A model generated the notes under the pieces. It saw only the letters and a list, made by a program, of their open reading frames with translations, did not search any database and was not told the origin of the DNA. From assembly GCF_001238275.1 (NCBI RefSeq), contig NZ_LGTB01000013.1, forward strand, positions 62,001-126,000: a DNA stretch of 64,000 bases, written 5' to 3'. Of this stretch, positions 1 to 9,008 are shown piece after piece (position 1 is the first letter of the stretch; each line of letters begins with the position of its first letter). The DNA comes from Bradyrhizobium viridifuturi (GTDB taxonomy: Bacteria; Pseudomonadota; Alphaproteobacteria; Rhizobiales; Xanthobacteraceae). A program made the position numbers and the translations under genes.

Positions 1-1
1 T

Positions 2-97
2 ACGCCGGGACAGCGCGTAACGGGCAGACTCGTTCCGACGACGCAGAGCGAGAGCGGCGAGACCGTGCTCGATCTTCGTTTCAGCATCGCATCCTGA
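2..97 (+). CDS. C-terminal end of a protein cut by the window edge (MaoC-like dehydratase or DUF35/OB-fold partner)
   Basis: An open frame enters from the left edge and ends at TGA 95-97, only 18 bp before the thiolase-like gene. The visible tail reads TPGQRVTGRLVP, then SGETVLDLRFSIAS. The pattern of a Gly-x-x-Val strand followed by a hydrophobic strand resembles the last beta strands of MaoC-type hotdog dehydratases, and an OB-fold DUF35 end is also possible. Both families commonly sit directly before thiolase-like genes. Assignment is by this short tail and context only, so it is tentative. Confidence 0.45.
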   Translation, partial: TPGQRVTGRLVPTTQSESGETVLDLRFSIAS

Positions 98-115
98 TCG
101 ATCCGGAGGTTCGCC

Positions 116-1255
116 ATGGCACGATCACTCAACGAACTGCGGCCGGTCTACGTCGTCGGCATCGGCTGGCATCGCTATCAGAACCCGAGCGAGACACCAT
201 ATGTGGAGCTCGGCCTCACCGCGATCCGCTCAGCGCTTGCAGATGCGCGGATCGAATGGCCCACGGTGGAATCGAGCTATGTCGCGACCGCGCTGCTCGG
301 CATGGCGTCGGGGCGGCCGATGCTGCGCCATCTCGGCGCGACCGGTGCGCCATTGATGCATGTCGAGAACGCTTCGGCCTCCGGATCGACCGCGTTCCGC
401 CACGCCTGCATCGAGGTCGCAAGCGGCATCTCCGACGTCGCGCTGGCGGTCGGCGTCGACAAGCGCAATCCGGTGCGGCGCTCGGACACCGGCATCGGAA
501 ACCTTGCCGAAGACGCGATCGTTCCCTTCACGCATTTTGCGCTGTTGACCAATGAATACGCGGTCCGGCACAACGCATCGACTGAGGACATCGCACAGGT
601 CGCGGTGAAGAACCATCGCAACGGGGCGAAGAATCCCAATGCGCAGCGGCAGCAGGAGCGCACGCTCGACGAGGTGCTCGGCGGCAAGCGGGTGTCGGGA
701 TCGCTGACGGCACTGCAATGCACGCCGATCGGCGAAGGCGCTGCGGCCGTGATCGTCGCATCCGAGGACGGCATTCGCAGGCTGGGCATCGACGCCGGCC
801 GCGCTATTCGCACCACGGCGTCCGTCGGCCGCAGCGAGCGGGTCTATCCGCCCGGCGCCGGCTTCGACGCGGCGCTCACCAAGGAGACCGCAGACCTCGC
901 CTTGGCGCAGGCCAAGCTGACGCCTGGGGATCTCGACATCATCGAGCTGCACGACGCCTTCACGGTGGAGGAACTGCACTACATCGAGAGCATCGGCCTC
1001 TGTCCCGAAGGGCACGGCGTTCGCATGCTCAAGGAGGGCGCGCTCGATATCGGCGGGCAATGCGCGATCAACCCTTCCGGCGGCCTGATCGCGATGGGGC
1101 ATCCGATCGGGCCGACCGGCATCGGCCAGATCGGCGAGATCGTCATGCAGCTGCGCGGTGAAGCGGGCCCGCGCCAGCATGGCGGCGCGCGAACCGGGCT
1201 GGCGCATATGGTTGGCGTGGGCGCGGTCTGTTACGTGCACATCCTGCAGAAGTGA
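116..1255 (+). CDS. Thiolase-family protein with Ser in place of the nucleophilic Cys
   Basis: This is a 379-residue thiolase-fold protein of the SCP2/lipid-transfer type. It starts at ATG 116 behind a GGAGG box at about 104-108. The nucleophile loop reads ENASASGSTA near residues 84-93, where thiolases usually have ENACASGS, so the acyl-accepting Cys is Ser87. The later HDAFT motif, the GHP motif (AMGHPIGPTG, near residue 325) and a C-terminal Cys are kept. Classical thiolysis through a Cys acyl-enzyme is therefore unlikely by this route. Cys-less thiolase homologues such as actinobacterial Ltp2 act as retro-aldolases with a MaoC/DUF35 partner, and a possible partner lies just upstream. The function here is inferred, but family membership is secure. 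Confidence 0.88.
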   Translation: MARSLNELRPVYVVGIGWHRYQNPSETPYVELGLTAIRSALADARIEWPTVESSYVATALLGMASGRPMLRHLGATGAPLMHVENASASGSTAFRHACIEVASGISDVALAVGVDKRNPVRRSDTGIGNLAEDAIVPFTHFALLTNEYAVRHNASTEDIAQVAVKNHRNGAKNPNAQRQQERTLDEVLGGKRVSGSLTALQCTPIGEGAAAVIVASEDGIRRLGIDAGRAIRTTASVGRSERVYPPGAGFDAALTKETADLALAQAKLTPGDLDIIELHDAFTVEELHYIESIGLCPEGHGVRMLKEGALDIGGQCAINPSGGLIAMGHPIGPTGIGQIGEIVMQLRGEAGPRQHGGARTGLAHMVGVGAVCYVHILQK

Positions 1256-1273
1256 CGCTTCGCCGCGATGGCC

Positions 1274-1909
1274 CTACGCGCGCTGGCGCAGCGGCCGCGC
1301 GGCATCCTTCGCCGGCACCGGCATGGTGAAACCGTACAGGAACAGGTCCACCACCATGTCGGCGAACTCGCTGGGGTCGATCCCACCTTTGGGGTCGTAC
1401 CAGGTGTGGCTGAAGTTCAGGATGCCGAACAGCATCATGCTGTAGATCTTCTTGGTCCGCTTGACGATCTTGCCCTCCTTGTCGAGCTTGACCAGGAGAT
1501 CGGAGACCGTGTCGACGAGCTGGCGCTCCAGCGCCTTGATCGTGTCCTGCTCGGTCTCACCGAGGAACGAGAGGTCGTTGAGAATCACGCGCTGCTCGTC
1601 GCTCGAGCGCGCATTGAGCGCGACGATGGCCTGAATCGCGGCGCGGAACTGCTCCAGCGTCGTCGTTTTGCCGGCCATCGCGGCCTCGACGTCGGCGATC
1701 ATCTCGCGGATATGCGCATCGAGGATCGCAAACAGGATCGCTTCCTTGGAGTCGAAATAGTGATACAGCGCGCCGCGCGACAGCTTGCAGGCGTCAGCAA
1801 GGTCGGCGATCGAGGCACGCATATAGCCCTGCCGCGCGAACAGGCCGCAGGCGGTGGTGAGAATGCCCTGCTGGATCTCGTCGTAATTCTCTGAGCGCGT
1901 CCGCGCCAT
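1274..1909 (-). CDS. TetR/AcrR-family transcriptional regulator
   Basis: A 211-residue repressor with the N-terminal TetR helix-turn-helix: DEIQQGILTTACGLFARQG is helix 1, and LSRGALYHYFDSKEAIL, near residues 43-59, is the recognition helix and its cap. The C-terminal half is helical, as expected for the ligand pocket and dimer interface. The gene is convergent with the thiolase gene and divergent from the FAD oxidoreductase. A TTGCTT...TATAAT promoter reads toward it (2110-2082) and overlaps a palindromic site at 2065-2086. The same motif recurs before two other catabolic operons, so this protein is the best candidate for regulator of the 1-23.6 kb island. Its ligand is probably a CoA thioester or the substrate (inference). 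Confidence 0.93.
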   Translation of the reverse strand: MARTRSENYDEIQQGILTTACGLFARQGYMRASIADLADACKLSRGALYHYFDSKEAILFAILDAHIREMIADVEAAMAGKTTTLEQFRAAIQAIVALNARSSDEQRVILNDLSFLGETEQDTIKALERQLVDTVSDLLVKLDKEGKIVKRTKKIYSMMLFGILNFSHTWYDPKGGIDPSEFADMVVDLFLYGFTMPVPAKDAARPLRQRA

Positions 1910-2064
1910 TACAGTCTCTCTCGTCCACCGCTGACGCCGCCGGAATCGGGCGGCTTCCGTCTCTCTATACTATTGCCGCCGCGCGCTCCTCCCCTTTGCG
2001 GGCACCATCCACCACAACTCATCTATCTGGCGCGGCGGGATCATTGACCTGCGTCAAAAAATAA

Positions 2065-2086
2065 TTTGAACGACCGGTCGGATTAT
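2065..2086. promoter_or_regulatory. Operator-like motif, copy 1 (tetR / FAD oxidoreductase divergent region)
   Basis: Read on the minus strand the site begins ATAATCCGACCGGTCGTTC; its core CGACCGGTCG (2071-2080) is a perfect 10-bp palindrome. It overlaps a good -10 (TATAAT, 2087-2082) of a minus-strand promoter whose -35 is TTGCTT (2110-2105, spacing 17). That arrangement would give autorepression of the TetR gene. Copies 2 and 3 lie at 16854-16875 and 20189-20210. Confidence 0.7.
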
Positions 2087-2160
2087 ATTAGGCTGCTCGT
2101 CATCAAGCAAGCGGATTGCGCACGCCGGAACCAACCCGGCGGCACGGAGGGAGGCTGCGC

Positions 2161-3471
2161 GTGGATGCTCAGAGGATCGATGCTGTCGTGATCGGAGCCG
2201 GCGCCGGCGGGCTGTGCGCCGCGGCGCGTCTCGCCCATGGCGGGCTGCATACGCTCGTCGTCGACGACAAGGACCGGCTCGGCGGCCGCGCCTCGACCGA
2301 GGAGATCGACGGCTTCAAGGTCAATATCGGCGCGATCGCGATCGAGTTGGGCGGGGTGTTCGAGGAGACCTTCCACACCGTCGGCGCGCCGCTCGATATC
2401 CGCGCGCCGGAGCCTGCGAGCTCGTTCTTCATCGACGGCAAGGTGATTGATGTCGGCCGCGGCGGCTGGTCGCTGCTGCTGGGGCAACTCACCAAGCAGG
2501 CCTCGCGCATCCTGGAGAAGTTCGCCGATGCCCGCTCCGGCAATCTGCCCGACGGACGGCAATCGACCGAGGACTGGCTGAAAGGCTACACCAGCAACGC
2601 CACGGTGCACGCGCTGTTCCGCAATCTCTGCGCAGCGATCTTCGCCTGCAACGCCGCCGAGCTGCCGGCCCGCGCCTTCCTCACCTATTTCACCAGCAAG
2701 GGCGCCTTCAAGAAATTCGGCTTCTGCCCGCAAGGCACGATCGGTGTCTGGAACAGCCTCGGCAGCGCGATCAGGCGCAATGGCGATATCTGGCTCGGCA
2801 CGCCGGCGACGACGATCCATACCTCGAACGGCAAGGTCGAAGGCGTCACCGTGCTGCGCAACGGCGAGAAGGTGCGGATCGACACCGACCTCGTCATCAG
2901 CAATGCCGGCCCGAAAGCCACTGTCGCGCTCGCGGGCAGCGATGCGTTCCCGCCCGATTATATCGCCAAGGTGAAGAACGATCTGCGCCCGGCCGCCAAT
3001 ATCGTCATCAACGTCGCCAGCCGCGAGCCGCTGATCAACCATCCCGGCATCGTCACCTTCGGCAAGACGCGCCGGCTCTGCAACATGGCCAATCTGTCCG
3101 CGACCTGTCCGGAGCTGGCGCCGCCTGGCTGGCATCTCTACGTCGCCTATGCCGTGCCGGTACCCGCGCTCGGCGATTTCGATGGCGATGCCGAGGTCGC
3201 GCTCGCGCTGGAAGACCTGCGCGAGCAGTTCGCCAATTTCGACCAGGCAAAAATCCTGTCGATCCGGGTGATGCGGGACGACTGGCCGGCGCAACGTAGC
3301 TGCGCCGGTTACGATCTGCCGCGCGAAACCGGCATCGAGGGCCTGTGGTGCGTCGGCGACGCGGTGAAGCAGTATGGCAATGGCGGCACCCAGGCCTGCG
3401 CCGAGACCGCCAAGATCGTCACCGACGCGATCCTCGCCGCACGCCCGCGTCGTTCGGCCGGCCGGGTCTGA
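2161..3471 (+). CDS. FAD-dependent oxidoreductase, phytoene-desaturase-like
   Basis: A 436-residue flavoprotein. The GTG start at 2161 is chosen because GGAGGGAGG (2146-2154) sits 6 nt upstream; an in-frame ATG at 2116 lacks such a site. The N-terminal dinucleotide fold reads AVVIGAGAGGLCAAARL (G12-x-G14-x-x-G17), followed by the DRLGGRAST motif of the phytoene desaturase/amine oxidase superfamily. The C-terminus has GLWCVGDAVKQYGNGG, which would contact FAD. It probably desaturates or oxidises a hydrophobic substrate. It opens the transport and activation operon, 5 bp before livF, and has operator copy 1 just upstream. The substrate cannot be read from the sequence. Confidence 0.85.
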   Translation: MDAQRIDAVVIGAGAGGLCAAARLAHGGLHTLVVDDKDRLGGRASTEEIDGFKVNIGAIAIELGGVFEETFHTVGAPLDIRAPEPASSFFIDGKVIDVGRGGWSLLLGQLTKQASRILEKFADARSGNLPDGRQSTEDWLKGYTSNATVHALFRNLCAAIFACNAAELPARAFLTYFTSKGAFKKFGFCPQGTIGVWNSLGSAIRRNGDIWLGTPATTIHTSNGKVEGVTVLRNGEKVRIDTDLVISNAGPKATVALAGSDAFPPDYIAKVKNDLRPAANIVINVASREPLINHPGIVTFGKTRRLCNMANLSATCPELAPPGWHLYVAYAVPVPALGDFDGDAEVALALEDLREQFANFDQAKILSIRVMRDDWPAQRSCAGYDLPRETGIEGLWCVGDAVKQYGNGGTQACAETAKIVTDAILAARPRRSAGRV

Positions 3472-3476
3472 GCGCG

Positions 3477-4331
3477 ATGCCGACGACTGTCCCGCATCCG
3501 ACGCCGCAGGCAGCGCCACAGGCGACGCCGGCGCCGGATACTCTGCTCGAATTCCGCAACAACCGGATCGTCTACGACAACGCGATCGAGGCGATCCGCG
3601 ATGTCTCGATCGCCGTGCCTGAAGGCAACATCGTCGCCTTGCTCGGTTCCAACGGCGCCGGCAAGTCGACGTTGCTGAAGGCGATGTCCGGCATCCTCTA
3701 CACCGAGGAAGGCGTGATCGAGAACGGCAGCATCCGCTTCCGCAACGAAGAGGTGCATCGCCTCGCGCCGGACGAGCTGGTCCGCCGCGGCATCGTGCAG
3801 GTGCCGGAGGGACGCCGCGTGTTCGCGGCGCTGACCATCGACGAGAATTTGCAAATGGGCGGCTACACCAGCACCGGCGCCGAGGCGCGCGAGCGCCGTG
3901 ACAAGGTGTTCACGCTGTTTCCACGCCTATATGAGAGGCGCGACCAGATCGCCGGCTACATGTCCGGCGGCGAGCAGCAGATGCTCGCCATCGGCCGCGC
4001 GCTGATGACCGATCCGGTGCTGCTGGCGCTCGACGAGCCGTCGCTCGGCCTCGCGCCGCTGATCATTGATCGCATCTACGAGGTGATCGTCCGCCTGCGC
4101 GACGAACTGAAGATGACCGTGCTGCTGGTCGAGCAGAACGCGCAGCGCGCGCTCGATATCGCCGACTACGGCTACATCCTGGAGACCGGCCGCGTCGTGC
4201 TCGACGGCACAGCCAAAAAGCTCACCGCCAACGAGGACGTCCAGGAATTCTATCTCGGCGTCTCCTCGTCCGGCCGCAAGAGCCTGCGCGACGTCAAGCA
4301 TTACAAGCGGCGCAAGCGGTGGCTGTCGTGA
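3477..4331 (+). CDS. livF: ABC transporter ATP-binding protein, LivF type
   Basis: A 284-residue ATPase of the branched-chain amino acid-type importer family. The start at ATG 3477 lies 5 bp after the upstream stop. Walker A is GSNGAGKST (57-65), the signature is MSGGEQQ and Walker B is LLALDEPSLGLAP. It is longer than the usual roughly 235 residues, with a Pro/Ala-rich N-terminal leader of about 20 residues and a basic C-terminal tail. Both extensions are typical of Liv sets linked to acyl-CoA synthetases. It pairs with LivG and the LivHM permeases downstream. The cargo is probably the substrate of the catabolic island, not an amino acid (inference). Confidence 0.92.
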   Translation: MPTTVPHPTPQAAPQATPAPDTLLEFRNNRIVYDNAIEAIRDVSIAVPEGNIVALLGSNGAGKSTLLKAMSGILYTEEGVIENGSIRFRNEEVHRLAPDELVRRGIVQVPEGRRVFAALTIDENLQMGGYTSTGAEARERRDKVFTLFPRLYERRDQIAGYMSGGEQQMLAIGRALMTDPVLLALDEPSLGLAPLIIDRIYEVIVRLRDELKMTVLLVEQNAQRALDIADYGYILETGRVVLDGTAKKLTANEDVQEFYLGVSSSGRKSLRDVKHYKRRKRWLS

Positions 4332-5119
4332 CCGCGTTGCTCGCGATCGAGAACCTGTCGAAGCGCTTCGGCGGCCTGCACGCGGTCGCCGATGTCAGCC
4401 TGCAGGTGAACTCTGGCGAGATCTGCAGCGTGATCGGGCCGAACGGCGCCGGCAAGACCACACTATTCAACATGATCTCGGGCGTGCTGCGGCCGAGCGG
4501 CGGCCGCATCAGCTTCGACGGCATCGACCTTGCGACCATTTCACCGTGGAAGTTCGCAGCAGTCGGCATCGGTCGGACCTTCCAGAATCTCGCACTGTTC
4601 AAGCACGGCACCGTGGTCGAGAACATCCTGACCGGCCGCCACACCCACCTGCGCTCGACCGTGCTCGATGCCGTGGTGTTCTTCGGCCGCACCCGCAAGG
4701 AAGAGATCGCGGCCCGGCAGCGCGTCGAGCACATCATCGAGTTCCTCGAGATCGAGCACATCAGGGATGCCGTGGTCGGCACCCTGTCCTACGGCCAGCA
4801 GAAACGCGTCGAACTCGCCCGGGGGCTCGCCTGCGAGCCGAAACTGCTGCTGCTCGACGAGATGGTCTCCGGCATGAACCAGGAGGAGACCGAGGACATC
4901 GCGCGCTTCGTGCTCGATATCCGTGACGAACTCGGCATCACCGTCGTGATGATCGAGCACGAGATGCGCATCGTGATGGACATCTCCGACCGCATCCATG
5001 TGCTGAATTTCGGCCGCAAGATCGCCGAGGGCACACCCGACGAGATCAGGCGCGATCCCGCGGTCGCGGAGGCCTATCTCGGCGGCCAGCGCGCCGGGGC
5101 GATGAAGGTGGGCGCGTGA
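4328..5119 (+). CDS. livG: ABC transporter ATP-binding protein, LivG type
   Basis: The second ATPase of the importer, about 263 residues. GTG 4328 forms a GTGA overlap with the livF stop, which suggests translational coupling; a GTG at 4319 is an alternative. Walker A is GPNGAGKTT, followed by the LivG-typical GIGRTFQN Q-loop segment, the signature LSYGQQKR and Walker B LLLLDEMVSGMN. The Asp-Glu pair of Walker B is present and the H-loop reads IEHEM. The gene lies between livF and the acyl-CoA synthetase with no gaps, so all are co-transcribed. Confidence 0.92.
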   Translation: MTALLAIENLSKRFGGLHAVADVSLQVNSGEICSVIGPNGAGKTTLFNMISGVLRPSGGRISFDGIDLATISPWKFAAVGIGRTFQNLALFKHGTVVENILTGRHTHLRSTVLDAVVFFGRTRKEEIAARQRVEHIIEFLEIEHIRDAVVGTLSYGQQKRVELARGLACEPKLLLLDEMVSGMNQEETEDIARFVLDIRDELGITVVMIEHEMRIVMDISDRIHVLNFGRKIAEGTPDEIRRDPAVAEAYLGGQRAGAMKVGA

Positions 5120-7053
5120 TGTCGACGCTGGATAGCTTCCGCACAGCCCATCCGCCGTTGCAGGCCAGCGCGGAGCGCAGCGCGCCGCTGGCAAGTATCG
5201 ATGCGTTCCAGACAGCGCTCGAGGAAACCGCCATCACCATCCCGCAATTGCTGCGACAGCGCGCCGCCCTGCATGGCGAGGCGTTAGCGCTGCGCGAGAA
5301 AGACTACGGCATCTGGAACCCGTATTCTTGGCGGCACTATTACGAGACCGCACGTGCGGTCGCGTTGGGCCTGCTGTCGCTCGGCATCAAGCCGGGCGAT
5401 CGCATCGCCATCGCCGGCGAGAACACGCCGGAATGGTTCTATGCCGATCTCGGCGCCCAGATGATCGGCGCGGTCGCGGTCGGCATCTATCCGACCAATC
5501 CCTGGGTCGAGCTGCAGTATATCGTCAAGCATTCCGGTGCCCGCATCGTCGTCACCGGCGACCAGGAGCAGACCGACAAGGTGCTCGACGCAATGGCCAA
5601 CAATGGCGGCCTGCCGGATCTCGAGGCCATCGTCTGCATCGACATGAAGGGGCTGCGGCACTACCGCCAGTCGGAGCTGATGTCGTTCGAAGCCCTATGC
5701 GAGCGCGGTAACGCCCATGCGCAGCAGAACCCGGACGCCGATGCCACGCTCGACCGCCTGATCGGCCAGGGCGCGCCCGACGATGTCTGCATTCTCGTCT
5801 ACACCTCGGGCACGACGGGTCCGCCCAAGGGCGCGATGCTGACCCATCGCAACCTCGTCTACGCCGCCTATGCCTATGCCAAGACCGTCGGGATCGCCGA
5901 CAAGCCGTTCGAGGCCGTGAGCTATCTGCCGCTGTGCCACGTCGCCGAGCGCTGCTACGGCACGGTGACGCATCTGGTGCTCGGCGGCACCGTGTCCTTT
6001 GCCGAATCGATCGACACGGTCGCGGTCAACATTCGCGAGATCGCGCCGACCTTCTTCGTCGGCGTGCCTCGCATCTACGAGAAGCTGCAGCAGGGCTTTC
6101 TGTTCCGGCTCGGCGAGAGCGGCAGGCTGCGGCAAGGCTTTACAAGAGCCTGCCTCGCCTGGGGCCGCAGGCTGTCCGACCGACGGCAGGCCGGCAAGGC
6201 CAACCTGCTCGATCGCGCCGCATTCGGCCTGCTCTACCTGCTGATGTTCCGCAATCTGCAGCGCCATCTCGGTTTCGCCTACAGCCGGCACCGGCTGTGC
6301 GCCGGCGCTTCGATCTCGCCGGAGACGCTGCGCTTCTTCGACATCGTCGGTCGCCCGGTGTCGCAAGGCTATGGCCTCACCGAGAGCGGCGGCGTTGCCT
6401 TCATCCAGACCGAGAGCCATCATCGGATCGGTGGCTGCGGCATCCCGCTGCCGCAGACCGAATGGAAACTCGACAGCGACGGCGAGATCCTGCTGCGCAA
6501 CCCCGGCGTCTTCAAGGGTTACTTCCTCGACGAGAAGGCCTCGACGGCATCGCTGGAACAAGGCGGCTGGCTGCGCACCGGCGACATCATCGACATCCTT
6601 GATAACGGCGAAATCGCCGTGGTCGACCGCAAGAAGGCGATCATCATCACCGCGGGCGGCAAGAACATCGCGCCATCGGAGATCGAGAACGCGCTGAAGG
6701 ATTCCGAGTTCATCAAGGAAGCGATCGTGGTCGGCGAGGCCCGGAAGTACCTCGGCGCCATCATCCAGGTCGATTACGACAATGTCGGCCGCTGGGCACG
6801 CGACCGCGCGCTGGCCTACACCAACTACAAATCGCTGTCGCAGCTGCCTGACGTGCACGAGCTGGTCGAGCGCATCGTGGGCGAGACCAACAAGCGGTTC
6901 GCCCGGGTCGAGAACATCAGGCGCTTCGCCATCCTGGAGAAGGAGCTCGACCATGACGACGGCGAGCTGACCGCGACGCAGAAAGTGCGCCGCGCCATGA
7001 TCGAGAAGAAGTTCGCGCGCGAGCTCGCCATCATCTACCAGGCGGAGGGCTGA
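5119..7053 (+). CDS. Long-chain-type acyl-CoA synthetase (AMP-forming)
   Basis: A 644-residue ANL-superfamily ligase. ATG 5119 overlaps the livG stop in a TGATG arrangement; GTG 5116 is a possible alternative. The P-loop-like adenylation motif is YTSGTTGPPKGAMLTH, the A5 motif is SQGYGLTESGG, and WLRTGDI and the A10-like IITAGGKNIAP segment are intact. It has the long insert usual in the FAA1/FadD15 group. It would convert an imported carboxylate into its CoA thioester with ATP. Its position inside the Liv operon, between livG and livH, suggests uptake coupled to CoA activation. Substrate specificity is not visible. Confidence 0.92.
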   Translation: MSTLDSFRTAHPPLQASAERSAPLASIDAFQTALEETAITIPQLLRQRAALHGEALALREKDYGIWNPYSWRHYYETARAVALGLLSLGIKPGDRIAIAGENTPEWFYADLGAQMIGAVAVGIYPTNPWVELQYIVKHSGARIVVTGDQEQTDKVLDAMANNGGLPDLEAIVCIDMKGLRHYRQSELMSFEALCERGNAHAQQNPDADATLDRLIGQGAPDDVCILVYTSGTTGPPKGAMLTHRNLVYAAYAYAKTVGIADKPFEAVSYLPLCHVAERCYGTVTHLVLGGTVSFAESIDTVAVNIREIAPTFFVGVPRIYEKLQQGFLFRLGESGRLRQGFTRACLAWGRRLSDRRQAGKANLLDRAAFGLLYLLMFRNLQRHLGFAYSRHRLCAGASISPETLRFFDIVGRPVSQGYGLTESGGVAFIQTESHHRIGGCGIPLPQTEWKLDSDGEILLRNPGVFKGYFLDEKASTASLEQGGWLRTGDIIDILDNGEIAVVDRKKAIIITAGGKNIAPSEIENALKDSEFIKEAIVVGEARKYLGAIIQVDYDNVGRWARDRALAYTNYKSLSQLPDVHELVERIVGETNKRFARVENIRRFAILEKELDHDDGELTATQKVRRAMIEKKFARELAIIYQAEG

Positions 7054-7926
7054 ATGCAGTATCTGATCCAGCTGCTGATCTCGGGGCTCGCGATCGGCGC
7101 GATCTACGGCCTGATCGCGATGGGATTTGCGGTGATCTACAAATCGACCGGGCTGGTCAATTTCGCGCAGGGCGAGATGACCATGATCACTGCCTATATC
7201 GCCTGGACGATCTCGACCACGGTGAGCGGCAATGTGTTCGTCGTCGCAATCGGCGCCATCCTGGCGGCGGTCGTGCTCGGCCTCGTCATCGAGCGGCTGG
7301 TGATGCGGCCGATGCTGGGCGAGCCGGTGTTCGCGACCGTGATGGTGACGATCGGGCTCGCAGTGATCCTGCGCTCGGCGATCAACTTCATCTGGGACGC
7401 CTACCCGCACGGTCTCGATATCGGCATGGGCCGCAGCGTCGTACATCTCGGCGGCATCGGCGTGCGCACCGGCCAGCTTGCCGTGATCGCGACGCTGCTT
7501 CTGCTGCTCGCGGCGATCTGGGCGTTCTTCCGCTACAGCAAGGTCGGTGTCGCGATGCGCGCGGTCGCGGCCGACGACCGCACCGCGCTCCTGATGGGCA
7601 TCAGCGCGACGAAGGTCCATGCGCTGGCCTGGGCCGCGTCCTCCCTGATCGCCGGCATCGGCGGCGTGTTCTTCGCACTGTCCTACGATCTGTCGCCGGC
7701 CATGTTCCAGCTCGGGCTGAAGGCGTTTCCGGCCACGATCCTGGGAGGTCTCGATGCCGTGCTGGGGTCCGGCCTCGGCGGCCTGCTGATCGGCATCACG
7801 GAAAATCTGGCCGGCGGCTATCTCGGCTCAGGGATGAAGGAGGTCGCGGGCTTTGCCATGATCATCGTGGTGCTGATGGTCCGCCCGTTCGGCATCTTCG
7901 GCGAACGCGATATCGAGAGGGTGTGA
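7054..7926 (+). CDS. livH: ABC transporter permease, LivH type
   Basis: A 290-residue inner-membrane permease with about eight hydrophobic segments and the LivH hallmark GLVNFAQGEM near residue 32. The C-terminal AFPATILGGLDAVLGSGLGG loop is the usual coupling region. ATG 7054 follows the ligase stop directly, and the 3' end overlaps livM by one base (TGATG). With LivM it forms the channel of the importer. Confidence 0.93.
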   Translation: MQYLIQLLISGLAIGAIYGLIAMGFAVIYKSTGLVNFAQGEMTMITAYIAWTISTTVSGNVFVVAIGAILAAVVLGLVIERLVMRPMLGEPVFATVMVTIGLAVILRSAINFIWDAYPHGLDIGMGRSVVHLGGIGVRTGQLAVIATLLLLLAAIWAFFRYSKVGVAMRAVAADDRTALLMGISATKVHALAWAASSLIAGIGGVFFALSYDLSPAMFQLGLKAFPATILGGLDAVLGSGLGGLLIGITENLAGGYLGSGMKEVAGFAMIIVVLMVRPFGIFGERDIERV

Positions 7927-8972
7927 TGCGGACCGGCGATTACAAGCAGAGCTACGGCGAGCTGGTTGCACTGATCGATTCCCCGCCGGTCTGGCTATGG
8001 TCGGCGGTGCTGCTGTTGGGACTGATCGCCGCGCCCTATCTGCTGAACTCCTACGCGCTGTCGTTCCTGATGATCATCCTGATCACGGTGACCGGCGCGC
8101 TCGGGCTCAACATCCTGACCGGCTACACCGGCTTGATCTCGCTCGGCCATGTCGGCTTTCTCGTCACCGGCGCCTATGCCTATGCGGTGCTGGTGTCGAA
8201 ATATCAGATGCCGCCGCTGGTCGGCTTCCTCGGCGCCGGCGTGGTGCCGGCGCTGGCGAGCCTGATCGTCGGTGCGCCGTCGCTGCGGCTGAAGGGGCTC
8301 TATCTCGCCATCACCACACTCGCCTTCTCCTTCATCATCAATACGGTGATCCTGGAGATGCGCTGGCTCACCAACGGCGCCCGCGGCATCCAGGTGCAGC
8401 GGCCCGAGATCTTCGGCATCAGTTTCGACGGCGATGCCGCCTTTACCTATCTCTGTCTTGCGATCGCGGCGCTGACGCTTCTCGCCACCCTCAACATCCG
8501 CCGCAGCCGGGTCGGCCGCGCCTTCGTCGCGATCAGGGACAACGACACCGCCGCCCGCGTCATGGGTATCAATCTGCACGCCTACAAGCTGTTCGCCTTC
8601 GTCACCTCGGCCTTCATCACCGGTATCGCCGGCGCGCTCTACGGCATCTATCTGTCGTTCGTCAGTGTCGAGGGCTTTCCGTTCCTGCTCTCGATCGAGG
8701 CGCTGGCGATCCTGATCGTCGGCGGGCTGGGCTCGGCGCTCGGCGCGGTGCTCGGCACCATCCTGATCGTGCTGCTGCCGGAGGCGACACGGCTCGTCTT
8801 CAGCCTGTTCAGCGCGCAGATGGACGCGACCTTCACGACCGGCGCGCAGGAGCTGAAGAGCATGCTCTACGGTCTCGTCATCATCCTGTTCCTGCGCTTC
8901 CAGCCTCGCGGGCTGGTCGGCGCCTGGCACGACATCAAGCGGGCCTGGGTGCACTGGCCGCTGCGCTACTAA
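7926..8972 (+). CDS. livM: ABC transporter permease, LivM type
   Basis: A 348-residue permease. ATG 7926 overlaps the livH stop (TGATG); GTG 7923 is an alternative. Conserved features are the GYTGLISLGHVGFLVTGAY segment and the EALAILIVGGLGSALGAVLG loop near the C-terminus. Charged residues after the last helix (FQPRGLVG) are typical of the family. It completes the transmembrane unit and is followed 36 bp later by the binding-protein gene. Confidence 0.93.
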   Translation: MRTGDYKQSYGELVALIDSPPVWLWSAVLLLGLIAAPYLLNSYALSFLMIILITVTGALGLNILTGYTGLISLGHVGFLVTGAYAYAVLVSKYQMPPLVGFLGAGVVPALASLIVGAPSLRLKGLYLAITTLAFSFIINTVILEMRWLTNGARGIQVQRPEIFGISFDGDAAFTYLCLAIAALTLLATLNIRRSRVGRAFVAIRDNDTAARVMGINLHAYKLFAFVTSAFITGIAGALYGIYLSFVSVEGFPFLLSIEALAILIVGGLGSALGAVLGTILIVLLPEATRLVFSLFSAQMDATFTTGAQELKSMLYGLVIILFLRFQPRGLVGAWHDIKRAWVHWPLRY

Positions 8973-9008
8973 CCAAGAAAAACGACACAACACCATGAGG
9001 AGGAGACA

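Noticed and set aside
2083..3519. Long open frame on the minus strand opposite the FAD oxidoreductase
   Set aside because: Its product is Arg/Asp/Ala-rich with no domain, and it mirrors the codon structure of a clearly conserved gene. GC-rich genes commonly create such antisense frames.
5695..7620. 641-codon minus-strand frame opposite the acyl-CoA synthetase and livH
   Set aside because: Composition (His/Asp/Arg-rich) and lack of any motif show it is a shadow of the two well-supported plus-strand genes.
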